Counted from the first letter of the stretch, positions 16,629 to 25,780 are shown. The stretch: 64,000 bases of DNA from UBA1181 sp045617845 (GCA_045617845.1 JAZLJL010000092.1:1-64000); one strand, 5' to 3'. Numbers and translations are program-made. The notes: a model not told the origin generated them from the letters alone.

Positions 16629-16647
16629 ACTTTGTAATGCAAAGTTA
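16629..16647 (-). promoter_or_regulatory. creD operon promoter overlapping a palindromic operator
   Basis: ACTTTGTAATGCAAAGT (16629-16645) has the same arms as the site at 15665-15681. On the minus strand TAACTTTG (16647-16640) fits the Bacteroidota -7 box and overlaps the palindrome, so binding would block transcription. Confidence 0.65.
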
Positions 16648-16727
16648 CAATAGTTATGGGAAAACACAACACAAAATGATAGAAAAAATAGTAAAAAAAT
16701 CATATCATACTGATTATCAGAAACAAA

Positions 16728-16755
16728 AAAGCCACAAGACAAAACTTGTGGCTTA
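16728..16755 (-). terminator. Terminator downstream of the PrsW-like gene
   Basis: AGCCACAAG and CTTGTGGCT form a 9-bp stem; on the minus strand it is followed by TTTTTTGTTTC. It is about 25 bp past the stop codon. Confidence 0.75.
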
Positions 16756-16777
16756 TAAACATAAATGAATAAGGAAT

Positions 16778-17824
16778 TTAAAAACCGGAAACCCTAGATT
16801 GTAATTGATTGCACTTACGTAAATAATAAGTGAGGAGCGCTACAGAAAGGAGACAAACACATAGAGAAATCAAGGAATGTCCTGTAGAGACAAAGAAATC
16901 ATAGGAGCCATGGAGAACTACCGGTATAGAAAAAGCTAACAAGTAAAGGCTTCTCCTAAACTTAGGGTAAATATTCGCGAAGGACAAAAAGAAGCCCGCA
17001 ATGGCTGTCAGCACCGCATGGAAGAACGGCAATGAAGTAAGACGCAAGATATTACTGAAATAAGCGTCACTGTAATTTAAGTGTGAATTGACGTTCATCT
17101 GGTAACTAACACCTTCGTAAACACCGAAAGCGACACCTGATATCAGTCCGTAAAACACCAAGGTACGAGGAACCAAAGGACGGGAAGTGAAATGTAAAAT
17201 GACCAACAAAGGAATAGCCTTAACAAATTCCTCGGTAAGACCGACACCCAACACAAAGCCGGCGAAAGTAGTCAAAGAAGAGGAATTAGGATTAATTGCG
17301 GCATAAAAAGGATTAAGATTATTCAAATTCAACCCCCAAATCACTAGAAGGAGAAGTTGTGTGCAAAGAAAGATACGTACGGCGTATTTCATCACAACCT
17401 GTGAAGACTTAAAGAAATAGTAGAAACAAACGCCCCAAAGTATAGAAAAATATAAAGAGAGTGCATAGAATGAGACAAAACCCCTAAAAGGAAGGAAAGA
17501 CAAGGCGAGCGGAGTCAAGCCTAAGAAAGCTAAAGGAATCATCTTATTATCCGCGGTCCAAAAATCCTTTTTCAAAATACCTTTCGGGAAAAGCAAATCT
17601 GAACCGATCATACTGAGTTGTTGACCTACAGAAGAATAATGGGTAGGAGAAACCTGGCTATCGATAGATTTGAGGTAACTTCCCACACTCTGACATTTTG
17701 AATTGACGTCAGGCTCAAAACAAAGAGAATCACAATTTAATATTTTGCCATCCTTAACCATCTGGCAAAGCGTATCATTCGAATAAGGACCGAACAATTT
17801 AGAATTTCTTATTATGTATACCAT
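16778..17824 (-). CDS. PrsW-family intramembrane metalloprotease with N-terminal GYF-like domain
   Basis: About 348 residues. Residues 1-60 (MVYIIRNSKLFGPYSNDTL) form a cytoplasmic GYF_2-like domain; the rest is a multi-pass CPBP/PrsW-type membrane protease. The conserved elements are GLTEEFVKAIPLL (EExxK), FGVYEGVSY (FxxxE), FFHAVLTAIAG (His) and VLHGSYDFF (His). In Bacillus, PrsW cuts an anti-sigma factor to release a sigma factor; the target here is unknown. The ATG at 17824 is chosen because it begins the GYF domain; the 79 extra codons upstream in the same frame are hydrophobic, AT-rich and have no family match. Confidence 0.8.
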   Translation of the reverse strand: MVYIIRNSKLFGPYSNDTLCQMVKDGKILNCDSLCFEPDVNSKCQSVGSYLKSIDSQVSPTHYSSVGQQLSMIGSDLLFPKGILKKDFWTADNKMIPLAFLGLTPLALSFLPFRGFVSFYALSLYFSILWGVCFYYFFKSSQVVMKYAVRIFLCTQLLLLVIWGLNLNNLNPFYAAINPNSSSLTTFAGFVLGVGLTEEFVKAIPLLVILHFTSRPLVPRTLVFYGLISGVAFGVYEGVSYQMNVNSHLNYSDAYFSNILRLTSLPFFHAVLTAIAGFFLSFANIYPKFRRSLYLLAFSIPVVLHGSYDFFVSTGHSLISLCVCLLSVALLTYYLRKCNQLQSRVSGF

Positions 17825-18446
17825 ATAAAAAAGTTTTTCAACAAAAATAAAAGAAAAGTAAGAAAGGGGGAAATAGATTATATAAAAAAACATAAAAAAC
17901 TGACGCGGCAAAACCGGCAAACAAAATGGCAAGTAAAATAAAAAATTATAATTAAAAATCAAAACAACAACGGATAAAATTACGAAAAGGATGACATTTG
18001 ACATAAAATTATATGAATTTGGTTTAATATTATAAAAAACGGCAGACAAAAAAAGGTACATTTGCCGAAGCAGAACAAATTAAAATGTATATTACTTAAA
18101 CAACCTAAAATTTTTAAAACACTATTATGGAAACCGACGGAAATAGCCGTCTGCTCTATCAGTAAGACGGCTAATCTGTCTGTAAGAAACGTTTAACACA
18201 ATATACAATACCTGGTTTTCTAAAAGAACGGACGCAGTCATTCTCTTCATCGATGACTGCGTCTTTCATATAGAAAACAAAAGGAGTTAGAAAGAAAATT
18301 GTCGAACTCACATAATAAGAAAATAACTAACAAACGTTAAAGCGGAAACAAAACTTATCAATTTCTTGTATATTCGCGGTCAAAAGATGTATAAAAGGGA
18401 ATATTGTAGTTATACTATAAAATTTAAATAGAACAAATAAAGAAAC
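17825..18446. other. Long AT-rich intergenic region between divergent genes
   Basis: About 620 bp between the divergent PrsW-like and transglutaminase-like genes. It holds the promoters for both (a TATATTCG box at 18369-18376 for the plus-strand gene) and two hairpins at about 18140-18267. CGAACTCACATAAT near 18302 resembles part of the IS982 end. No gene is convincing. Confidence 0.55.
18127..18270 (+). ncRNA. Candidate small RNA or leader with two hairpins
   Basis: AGCCGTCT and AGACGGCT make a perfect 8-bp stem around a 12-nt loop (about 18140-18168). Downstream GACGCAGTCAT and ATGACTGCGTC make an 11-bp stem (about 18233-18265) followed by TTTC, like a weak terminator. No reading frame covers the region. 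Strand and function are uncertain; no Rfam family was recognised. Confidence 0.35.
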
Positions 18447-20414
18447 ATGAGAAGAAGCAGATTAACATTTAAGGAAACCATTATTTTAATGTTATCGGTT
18501 TGCATCACACCATTCCTGTCTATAGACGCACAAACAAGAAACAACACAAACATAAACCTTTCAGAACAATATACGGAAGGAAGGAACATAAAGTTAATGA
18601 AGTTAAGGACTGGCAGGGGTATGGCAGACTCCAAACTCATAACCAACAGCAAGAAGTTCCAAAAGACGGAAATGTTGAAACCATTAGAGGACAAACATGC
18701 GATTCGACCGATAATGGGACAAAAGAACGAACCGGTGCCAATTCCGGCTAACATAGAGAAAGCCAGCACAGCAGCCGCTCACCTAACGTCACAAAACGAC
18801 GCGCTGGTATTCAGCTCAACCAATTTTGAAAACGGAAGAGATAAAAACTACGACAAAATAGACAACAAAATGGCGAAACTGGAGTTACAAAACTCCTTGA
18901 CAATAACTGCGGCAACCAACAAAATAATCAGTGCCTCGGGCGCGAAGACAATGAAACAAAAGGCAAGAGCCATTTATAGTTGGCTAGCGCAAAACATCGA
19001 ATACGACACCACCAAGACAATAAGAAGCAGCGAAGAGACATTCGAACAACGGAAAGGTATCAGCGAAGGTTACGCAAAACTATACAAAGCAATGGCGCAA
19101 GCGGCAGGAATGGAATGCTACTTCGTCATAGGATATCTTAAACCTTGGGGATACGAGAAAGGTATGGAGCTGGATTACCATGCATGGAACATCGTAACAG
19201 ACGGCAAAGAGAACATCATGCTGGACGTTGCGCTGAGCGCAGGTTACATGAACGACAGTCTAACGGCATATGTGAAGAATTTCGACGACGAGTGGTTCGA
19301 CGTAGACCCTTACCTGATGATTTACTCGCATTACCCTAAATGCGGTCAATTCCAATACGTGAACACATATTTGACGCCAGAACAGTTCAAAGACATACCA
19401 AGATTGGAACCAGCGTTGAAATGGGCAGGAATCGACGAGAGGAACCTACAATCATTCATGTACGGACACAAAAAAAGTTGGAGCCCATATATCTTCAACA
19501 ACAACGAAGGACTGAAAAACGGCATTAAAATCAACAAACTGCAAATGACAAGCACACTTCAGAAAGGGAAAGAATACAGATTCAACTTCACGATTCCTGA
19601 AGGCATGAGGATATGGGCGCAAAATGGGGAAGAAAGCGTCGAAATCACCAACGACGAAGATGCGGTGATAAAATCGGTCCAAAACGGCAAATTGACATTT
19701 TACTACACGAAAAAGGACGCACCGATCGGACAAGCGTTACTCTACTATAAAGTAGAAGACGAAGAACCTGTACAAACCTACGTGAGGGTCAACACACTAT
19801 CCAAAAAGAATTCGTACACGCCAAGCGAAGCGGACGCAATGTGCCTATCCACAGTCAACCCACAAAAACAACTAATCATCTACCCAGGAAGGAAAATCAT
19901 CAAATGGGACGAATTCAGAGGCAGAACGGATTTCGAAAGTGTAGAAATTCCTATCTCGATCAGTAAAATCGGATACCGGGCTTTCGAAGGGTGCACAAGC
20001 CTTAAAAAACTAATCGTACCAAACACGACGGATGTGGTAGGCAGAAGATCATTCTTGGGATGTTCCAACCTAGCCAACGCAAGCATAGGAGCAAGAGAGC
20101 TGAGGACAGAATGTTTTTGGGAATGCAACCGACTAGAGAAAGTATCCTTCTCAGGAACAGTTAATGAAATCGGATCAAGCGCTTTCGCATTCTGCACGAA
20201 ACTGACAGATGTCTCTTTAGGCGAAGCGACAATGAAAGTGGGCAAATGGGCATTTTGGGCAGGCGGTGGTCAAATGAGGTTGTACTTGCCGGAAAGAGTG
20301 AATGAAATCGGGGAATATGTGATAAACCCGGCGGATAAACTCGTAGTACCTGCGACATCTTACTCAAGACAATATGCGCAAAACAAAGGGTTCATGTTCT
20401 TCATCGAAGAATAA
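18447..20414 (+). CDS. Secreted transglutaminase-fold protein with BspA-like leucine-rich repeats
   Basis: 655 residues with a signal peptide (hydrophobic core about 11-27, cleavage near DAQ). Residues about 165-300 have a transglutaminase-like fold: KARAIYSWLAQNIEYDT, KGISEGYAKLYKAMAQAAG, DYHAWNIV and NIMLDVALSAG. The catalytic Cys of this family sits in a GxCxGYA motif; here the position is Ser 206 (GISEGYA), while His 245 and Asp 260 remain. From about residue 495 there are LRR_5/BspA-type repeats (IGYRAFEGCTSLKKLIVPN, IGSSAFAFCTKL). It may bind peptides or carbohydrates at the surface rather than catalyse. A terminator hairpin lies at 20435-20470. Confidence 0.8.
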   Translation: MRRSRLTFKETIILMLSVCITPFLSIDAQTRNNTNINLSEQYTEGRNIKLMKLRTGRGMADSKLITNSKKFQKTEMLKPLEDKHAIRPIMGQKNEPVPIPANIEKASTAAAHLTSQNDALVFSSTNFENGRDKNYDKIDNKMAKLELQNSLTITAATNKIISASGAKTMKQKARAIYSWLAQNIEYDTTKTIRSSEETFEQRKGISEGYAKLYKAMAQAAGMECYFVIGYLKPWGYEKGMELDYHAWNIVTDGKENIMLDVALSAGYMNDSLTAYVKNFDDEWFDVDPYLMIYSHYPKCGQFQYVNTYLTPEQFKDIPRLEPALKWAGIDERNLQSFMYGHKKSWSPYIFNNNEGLKNGIKINKLQMTSTLQKGKEYRFNFTIPEGMRIWAQNGEESVEITNDEDAVIKSVQNGKLTFYYTKKDAPIGQALLYYKVEDEEPVQTYVRVNTLSKKNSYTPSEADAMCLSTVNPQKQLIIYPGRKIIKWDEFRGRTDFESVEIPISISKIGYRAFEGCTSLKKLIVPNTTDVVGRRSFLGCSNLANASIGARELRTECFWECNRLEKVSFSGTVNEIGSSAFAFCTKLTDVSLGEATMKVGKWAFWAGGGQMRLYLPERVNEIGEYVINPADKLVVPATSYSRQYAQNKGFMFFIEE

Positions 20415-20434
20415 GCCCCCAAAAGACAACAATA

Positions 20435-20470
20435 ACGAAGGAGAAGACGAACAAACGTTTTCTCCTTCGT
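20435..20470 (+). terminator. Hairpin terminator after the transglutaminase-like gene
   Basis: ACGAAGGAGAA (20435-20445) pairs perfectly with TTCTCCTTCGT (20460-20470), 20 bp past the stop codon. Confidence 0.7.
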
Positions 20471-20548
20471 CGTCTTATACCGGAAAGAAATTTTCAAAAT
20501 TAAAAAAGGATATCTACCAGATAGATAAACTATATGCCAAAATCATAG

Positions 20549-20639
20549 TATCTTTGCAACGAAAAAGTGAGATAATAATTCGGCAGGAGACGTGAAGACG
20601 ATTCAGCAAATATTACGGAAGCGAAACTGTAAATCGTCT
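20549..20639 (+). promoter_or_regulatory. feoAB promoter and leader hairpin
   Basis: TATCTTTG at 20549-20556 fits the -7 consensus. The leader then contains AGACGATT (20596-20603) complementary to AATCGTCT (20632-20639), a stem of 8 bp ending 18 bp before the start codon. An iron-responsive role is possible but not shown. Confidence 0.5.
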
Positions 20640-20656
20640 AGAGATTACGGAAAAAT

Positions 20657-23128
20657 ATGAATACGGACGAAAACATAAAGACATTAGCGGACATCCAAGA
20701 GAAAGAAGAATGTGTCATCGTAAAAGTGAACGGACACGGAGGGTTCCGACACAGAGTAATGGAGATGGGATTCGTTAAAGGAGAACGTGTCACAGTACTC
20801 AAGAACGCGCCGTTACAAGACCCGATCGAATATCGGATTATGGAAACACACATATCCCTCAGACGGAGCGAAGCAAGCCATATCGAAGTAATCAGCGTCG
20901 AAGAAAGCAAAAACTCAAACATAGACCAATACCAAGGCACATTTTCGGAAGAGGTACAAAACCGCATCAAAGAAAAGACAAAAACAATCACCGTAGCGCT
21001 AGTAGGTAACCCGAACTGCGGCAAGACCTCGTTCTTCAACCATGCGACCGGTTTAAGGGAACACGTAGGAAACTACAGTGGAGTAACCGTATCTTCCAAA
21101 GTGGGCACATTCTACAGGAAAGACTACACCATACACCTGGTAGACCTACCAGGGACCTACTCCATCACGGAATATTCTCCTGAAGAACTATATGTCAGGG
21201 AATACATCACGGAAAAACACCCTGACGTAATCCTAAACATCGTCGATTCGTCCAACCTCGAAAGGAACCTTTTCCTCACGACGCAACTCATAGACATGAA
21301 CGTGCGCATGGTGATGGCGCTCAATATGTACGACGAATTAGAAGACAAAGGAATGAAACTGGACGTGTCACAGCTGGAAAAAATGCTGGGATTTCCGTGC
21401 GCGCCAACTAATTCGAAGACAGGGAAAGGTATCGAACACATACTAGACCATATCATAACAGTATACGAGGAGACTGACGAAATCACAAAACATATACACA
21501 TCAACTACGGAAACGAGTTGGAAAACGCGATCAACAAGATAAAACCGTTGATAAGCGAGCACTCTGAAGTGGCAGTAGACTTCCCGTTCCGTTATGTGGC
21601 AATCAAACTTCTGGAAAACGATTCGGTAACCTATAAACACATAGAAGGACATCTGAAGGAAACCGGACTACTAAAAGAAACCGTAGAAAAATACAGGAAT
21701 GAAATAGAAAAGGAATTCGGCGAGGACGCGGTGAGCGTAATCACAAACGCTAAATACGGATTCATTAGAGGAGCATTGACAGAGACATTAACCAAGGAGA
21801 AAGAAGACAAACAGGAACTGGCATACGCAATGGATAAAATACTGACCAACAAATGGTTGGGATTTCCAGTCTTGATATGTTTCCTTTGGCTGATGTTCGA
21901 AACGACGTTCAAATTAGGAGCATACCCCCAAAAACTCATAGAAATGGCTGTGGAATGGCTAGGAGAAACAATGGGGAACATACTCGGAGAAGGCATATTA
22001 TCCGATCTAATCGTGGACGGGATCATAGGTGGCGTCGGAGGTGTCATCGTGTTCCTGCCTAACATACTAATCCTATTCTTCTTCATCTCTCTTCTGGAAG
22101 ATACGGGATATATGGCGCGGGCAGCGTTCATCATGGATAAACTCATGCATAAAATGGGTCTACATGGCAAATCGTTCATACCGCTCCTGACCGGATTCGG
22201 ATGTGGGGTGCCCGCCATCATGGCGACACGCACGCTTGAAAACCCGAAGGACAGGATCATCACGATGATGGCAATCCCATTCATGTCTTGTTCCGCCCGG
22301 CTGCCCGTATATCTGCTCTTCGTGAGCGCATTCTTCGAGACCAACCAAGCACTCATACTATTGAGCCTTTACCTACTAGGAATCATCATGGCAGTCCTAA
22401 CCGCATTGCTCCTAAAAAAGACGAAGTTCAAGGATGATTCGGAACAATTTGTGATGGAATTACCGCCATACCGTATACCGACAACGCGCAACACCCTACT
22501 CCACATGTGGGAAAAAGGTGTCCAATATCTAAAAAAAATGGGTTCGGTAATATTAGTCTCCTCAATCATCATATGGGCCCTATGTTACTTCCCGACACAC
22601 AACGAAGAAACCGATAAAATAGACGAGGAAATCGCCATGATGGAGGAGAACACAGACTTGACGGAAGAACAAAAGGAAGCATCCGTCTCAAGCCTAAAAC
22701 TGGACAGAGCCGCTGCGCAAAGCGAAAACTCATACTTGGGCAGAATCGGCAAATTCATCGAGCCAGCAGTAAAACCTCTCGGGTTCAACTGGAAAATGGG
22801 CGTGAGCATATTGACCGGAACCGCCGCCAAAGAGATCATCGTATCATCCATGGGCGTACTTTATCATGCGGACTTACAGGCAGACGAAGAATCGGAAGGA
22901 TTAAAAGCCGCGCTACGCGCACATATCGACGATGCTGAATACCCTATGAATCCATTGATCGCCTACGGCTTCATGGTCTTTGTACTACTATACCTACCCT
23001 GCATGGCGACAGTCACAGCAATCGCGAAAGAATCGAATTGGAAATGGGCTGTTTGCTCCATCATCTACACCACGACGGTGGCATGGATTTGTTCGTTCCT
23101 CATCCATCAAATAGGAAGATTACTCTAA
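20657..23128 (+). CDS. feoB: FeoA-FeoB fusion, ferrous iron transporter
   Basis: 823 residues that join the two Feo proteins in one chain, common in Bacteroidota. Residues 10-80 are the FeoA SH3-like domain (GGFRHRVMEMGFVKGERVTV). From about 112 is the G-protein domain: GNPNCGKTSFFN (G1), DLPGTYSITEYSPEE (G3) and ALNMYDE (NxxD, G4). After the guanine-dissociation-inhibitor-like region, the membrane part has two Gate motifs, one with FGCGVPAIMATRTL and the other in the C-terminal half (TGTAAKEIIVSSMGVLY). It imports Fe2+ across the inner membrane. A Cys-rich partner gene follows 9 bp downstream. Confidence 0.95.
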   Translation: MNTDENIKTLADIQEKEECVIVKVNGHGGFRHRVMEMGFVKGERVTVLKNAPLQDPIEYRIMETHISLRRSEASHIEVISVEESKNSNIDQYQGTFSEEVQNRIKEKTKTITVALVGNPNCGKTSFFNHATGLREHVGNYSGVTVSSKVGTFYRKDYTIHLVDLPGTYSITEYSPEELYVREYITEKHPDVILNIVDSSNLERNLFLTTQLIDMNVRMVMALNMYDELEDKGMKLDVSQLEKMLGFPCAPTNSKTGKGIEHILDHIITVYEETDEITKHIHINYGNELENAINKIKPLISEHSEVAVDFPFRYVAIKLLENDSVTYKHIEGHLKETGLLKETVEKYRNEIEKEFGEDAVSVITNAKYGFIRGALTETLTKEKEDKQELAYAMDKILTNKWLGFPVLICFLWLMFETTFKLGAYPQKLIEMAVEWLGETMGNILGEGILSDLIVDGIIGGVGGVIVFLPNILILFFFISLLEDTGYMARAAFIMDKLMHKMGLHGKSFIPLLTGFGCGVPAIMATRTLENPKDRIITMMAIPFMSCSARLPVYLLFVSAFFETNQALILLSLYLLGIIMAVLTALLLKKTKFKDDSEQFVMELPPYRIPTTRNTLLHMWEKGVQYLKKMGSVILVSSIIIWALCYFPTHNEETDKIDEEIAMMEENTDLTEEQKEASVSSLKLDRAAAQSENSYLGRIGKFIEPAVKPLGFNWKMGVSILTGTAAKEIIVSSMGVLYHADLQADEESEGLKAALRAHIDDAEYPMNPLIAYGFMVFVLLYLPCMATVTAIAKESNWKWAVCSIIYTTTVAWICSFLIHQIGRLL

Positions 23129-23137
23129 CGCCAGAAA

Positions 23138-23311
23138 ATGAACGAGCAGCTTCAAAACATCATCGTATTCGTCATACTAGCAACCGCCGCGATATGGGTA
23201 TTGATAAAAATCGCCCACAAAAGGAACGGTTCAAAGAAAGAATGCGGGAAATCCGTTGGTAATTGCACCGGTTGCCCTCTAGCGGACAAATGCGGAGAAA
23301 AGACAAATTAG
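23138..23311 (+). CDS. FeoB-associated Cys-rich membrane protein
   Basis: A 57-residue protein: one membrane helix (about residues 7-25, NIIVFVILATAAIWVLIKIA), then a basic stretch and a Cys-rich cytoplasmic tail, ECGKSVGNCTGCPLADKCGE, with four Cys. This matches the small FeoB-associated proteins that follow feoB in many anaerobes and may bind iron or redox-regulate the transporter. The start is 9 bp after the feoB stop, so the two are coexpressed. Confidence 0.85.
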   Translation: MNEQLQNIIVFVILATAAIWVLIKIAHKRNGSKKECGKSVGNCTGCPLADKCGEKTN

Positions 23312-23421
23312 ATAAAAACGGATCATAGGGGGGACAAAAAAACAGGCTAAACCACACGGATATTCATAAAAGTCCGACAAGTTATTTATCTATCAATAAG
23401 GAAACGAAAGAAGAAATTTCG

Positions 23422-23429
23422 TATATTTG
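23422..23429 (+). promoter_or_regulatory. -7 box of hisI
   Basis: TATATTTG lies 17 bp before the hisI ATG, fitting TAnnTTTG; the leader would be very short. Confidence 0.5.
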
Positions 23430-23445
23430 CAAAAACTCTCAAAGA

Positions 23446-23775
23446 ATGCAAGAATTATTAGAAAAACTGGATTTCGAAAAATGCGGAGGATTAATTCCCG
23501 CCATCATCCAAGACGCGGACACACGCGTGGTGCTGATGTTAGGATTCATGAACAAGGAAGCACTTCAGAAAACAATCGACACAAAAAAAGTCACTTTCTA
23601 TAGCCGCACACGCAAATGTTTGTGGACCAAAGGAGAGACAAGCGGGCACTTCTTAAACCTGGTATCCATGAAAGAGGATTGCGACCGGGACACGCTGTTG
23701 GTGAAGGTACATCCAATCGGACCAGTATGCCACACAGGCACAGACACTTGCTGGGGAGAAGAAAACAAACTATAA
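23446..23775 (+). CDS. hisI: HisI, phosphoribosyl-AMP cyclohydrolase (monofunctional)
   Basis: 109 residues, the length of a lone HisI domain. It opens the adenine ring of PR-AMP in histidine synthesis, using Zn. The conserved blocks are MLGFMNKEALQKTIDTKKVT, YSRTRKCLWTKGETSGHF, the metal-binding DCDRDTLLVKV, and CHTGTDTCW with the Zn-ligand Cys. Many Bacteroidota have a fused HisIE; here the chain ends right after the HisI domain, and no HisE domain is seen nearby. It is followed by the ftsE-like gene 13 bp downstream. Confidence 0.93.
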   Translation: MQELLEKLDFEKCGGLIPAIIQDADTRVVLMLGFMNKEALQKTIDTKKVTFYSRTRKCLWTKGETSGHFLNLVSMKEDCDRDTLLVKVHPIGPVCHTGTDTCWGEENKL

Positions 23776-23788
23776 AAACGGGAAAGCA

Positions 23789-24484
23789 ATGGCAGTCATA
23801 GAATTCAACAAAGTATGCGTAAACAGGCAAGAGCAACCCGTACTGAAAGATGTCACCCTATCCGTAAACGAAGAAGACCTCATCTTCCTTCTAGGTCGAG
23901 TAGGAAGCGGTAAAAGCACATTCCTGAAATCAATATACTACGAAGCGATCATCGCATCAGGAGAAGCGAGAGTGTTGGACTTCAATCTCAGGGAGATGAA
24001 GATGAAACAAATCCCAATGCTACGTAGGCAATTAGGCATCGTATTCCAAGACTTCCAATTATTGTCGGACCGTAACGTATACGCCAACCTGGAATTCGTT
24101 TTAAAGGCAACAGGCATGAGGTCTAAGAGCGAAATCGAAAGCCGCATCGCCGAAGTGCTCAACTATGTGGGGATGACCAACAAAGGATACCGTATGCCTC
24201 ATGAGTTATCAGGAGGAGAACAACAGAGAATCGTCATCGCAAGGGCTTTACTGAACAAGCCCAAAATCATCCTGGCCGACGAACCGACTGGAAATCTAGA
24301 CCCGGACACAGCGAACGACCTCATGCAACTCTTCAGACAAATAGCCAAGGAAAAGACCGCCGTAATCATGGCGACACATAGGACTCAAATCGCGGAGAGC
24401 ACACCTGGCGCAAGAATCCTCCATTTCGACAATGGAAACGTGACAGAAGGCGCCACAGCTTCAAACAGACTATACGAAGAATAA
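23789..24484 (+). CDS. ftsE: FtsE-like ABC transporter ATP-binding protein
   Basis: 231 residues with all ABC ATPase motifs: Walker A GRVGSGKST, Q-loop GIVFQDFQLLSDRNV, signature LSGGEQQRIVIARAL, Walker B KIILADEPTGNLD and H-loop MATHR. The sequence around the Q-loop and the EPTGNLD matches FtsE, which with FtsX activates cell-wall hydrolases at division. No ftsX lies next to it, so assignment as FtsE rather than a LolD-like ATPase rests on similarity alone. It sits 2 bp upstream of metF in a hisI-ftsE-metF-DUF4834 run. Confidence 0.82.
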   Translation: MAVIEFNKVCVNRQEQPVLKDVTLSVNEEDLIFLLGRVGSGKSTFLKSIYYEAIIASGEARVLDFNLREMKMKQIPMLRRQLGIVFQDFQLLSDRNVYANLEFVLKATGMRSKSEIESRIAEVLNYVGMTNKGYRMPHELSGGEQQRIVIARALLNKPKIILADEPTGNLDPDTANDLMQLFRQIAKEKTAVIMATHRTQIAESTPGARILHFDNGNVTEGATASNRLYEE

Positions 24485-24486
24485 AA

Positions 24487-25443
24487 ATGAGCGTCAAAGA
24501 CTTAATATTAAACAGCAAAAAAACGGCCTTCTCGTTCGAAATCCTCCCCCCCTTGAAGGGTAACGGCATCGAGGCCATCTACGACACGATAGACCAATTG
24601 AAGGAGTTCGATCCACAATACATCGACATCACCACCCATAGAAGCCAATTGGTATACCGCACAATGGAAAACGGACTTTTCCAATGCGAAAGAGTACGTC
24701 AACGCCCAGGCACCGTGGCAATCGCCGCAGCCATCAAAAACAAATATAATATCGACGTCGTGCCCCATATCCTCTGCAGCGGATTTTCCAAAGAGGAGAC
24801 GGAATACGTCCTCATCGACCTGGACTTCCTAGGCATATACGACCTGCTGTTGCTCCGAGGCGACAAGGCGAAGCACGAGAACGCGTTCTTGCCTAGCGAA
24901 GAAGGATATGCGCACGCTTCAGAATTGCAAGAGCAGATCAACCAGTTCAACGAAGGATACTTCCTGGATGGAACTAGGCAGAAACAGGAACGCTGCCATA
25001 AATTTTCATACGGAGTCGCAGGTTATCCCGAGAAACACGAAGAGGCACCTAATGTGGACTCAGACATCTATTGGCTGAAGAAAAAAATAGAGAACGGAGC
25101 GGAATACATCGTGACGCAAATGTTCTTCGACAATAAAAAATACTACGAGTTCGTGGAAAAATGTAGGGAAGAAGGCATTACCGTGCCTATCATTCCAGGC
25201 ATAAAACCAATCACCACGATGAAACAGTTGAACGTACTTCCGAAAACATTCCACTTGGACATGCCGGAAGAATTGGCAAACGAGTTAAGGAAATGCAAGT
25301 CTGACGAAGAGGCGCGCAACGTAGGCATAGAATGGTGCACCATGCAATCCAAAGACCTAATAGCACATGGCGCTCCTAGTATACACTTCTATACCATGTC
25401 GACTGCCAGAAGCGTCAAAGAAATCGCAAAGAGGGTATACTAA
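24487..25443 (+). CDS. metF: MetF, 5,10-methylenetetrahydrofolate reductase
   Basis: 318 residues, the normal bacterial length. It reduces methylene-THF to 5-methyl-THF for methionine synthesis, with FAD. Family features: TAFSFEILPPLKGNG at the N-terminus with the catalytic Glu, DITTHRSQLVYR, VPHILCSGFSKEETEYVL, LLLRGDK around the FAD site, and ETIVTQMFFDN-like AEYIVTQMFFDNKKYYEFV. The C-terminus GAPSIHFYTMSTARS is typical. It follows the ftsE-like gene by 2 bp. Confidence 0.95.
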   Translation: MSVKDLILNSKKTAFSFEILPPLKGNGIEAIYDTIDQLKEFDPQYIDITTHRSQLVYRTMENGLFQCERVRQRPGTVAIAAAIKNKYNIDVVPHILCSGFSKEETEYVLIDLDFLGIYDLLLLRGDKAKHENAFLPSEEGYAHASELQEQINQFNEGYFLDGTRQKQERCHKFSYGVAGYPEKHEEAPNVDSDIYWLKKKIENGAEYIVTQMFFDNKKYYEFVEKCREEGITVPIIPGIKPITTMKQLNVLPKTFHLDMPEELANELRKCKSDEEARNVGIEWCTMQSKDLIAHGAPSIHFYTMSTARSVKEIAKRVY

Positions 25444-25462
25444 TAACTAATCCGTATAAAGA

Positions 25463-25780
25463 ATGGGTACACTGTTTTTATTTATAATATTGTTCGCCAT
25501 CTTCTCAATTTCCGGGGTGTTCACCATCATCCGAAAATTGTTGGGAGGTATATTGGGCATCTTCAAAGAAGAACCCACACAGTACGGCGGACAATCTTCC
25601 AACAGCTCCCAATCTCACGGCTCAACATCCAGCGACAGGAAACGGAACCGACAATCACAGGAAGGATCGGAAAGAATGAGACGTTTCAAATCCATGGCGG
25701 AGGACACGGACTACGAAGAAGCACCAGACGAGCGCGTCAAAATGGACGAGCCGATTTACGAAGAAATGATGAACAAATAA
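25463..25780 (+). CDS. DUF4834 family small membrane protein
   Basis: 105 residues: an N-terminal membrane helix (about residues 3-32, LFLFIILFAIFSISGVFTII), then a Ser/Gln/Arg-rich linker and an acidic C-terminus (EDTDYEEAPDERVKMDEPIYEE). This is the layout of DUF4834, a Bacteroidota family of unknown function usually anchored in the inner membrane. It lies 19 bp after metF and 18 bp before gpmI and is probably part of the same transcript. Confidence 0.75.
   Translation: MGTLFLFIILFAIFSISGVFTIIRKLLGGILGIFKEEPTQYGGQSSNSSQSHGSTSSDRKRNRQSQEGSERMRRFKSMAEDTDYEEAPDERVKMDEPIYEEMMNK

Noticed and set aside
17825..18061. N-terminal extension of the PrsW-like protein (79 hydrophobic codons)
   Set aside because: It is AT-rich, has no family match, and the natural start of the GYF-like domain is the ATG at 17824. 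It is more likely the promoter region.
18295..18325. Third IS982 end (CGAACTCACATAAT)
   Set aside because: Only about 12 bases match the inverted repeat of the 5021-7691 unit and there is no second end, so it may be chance.
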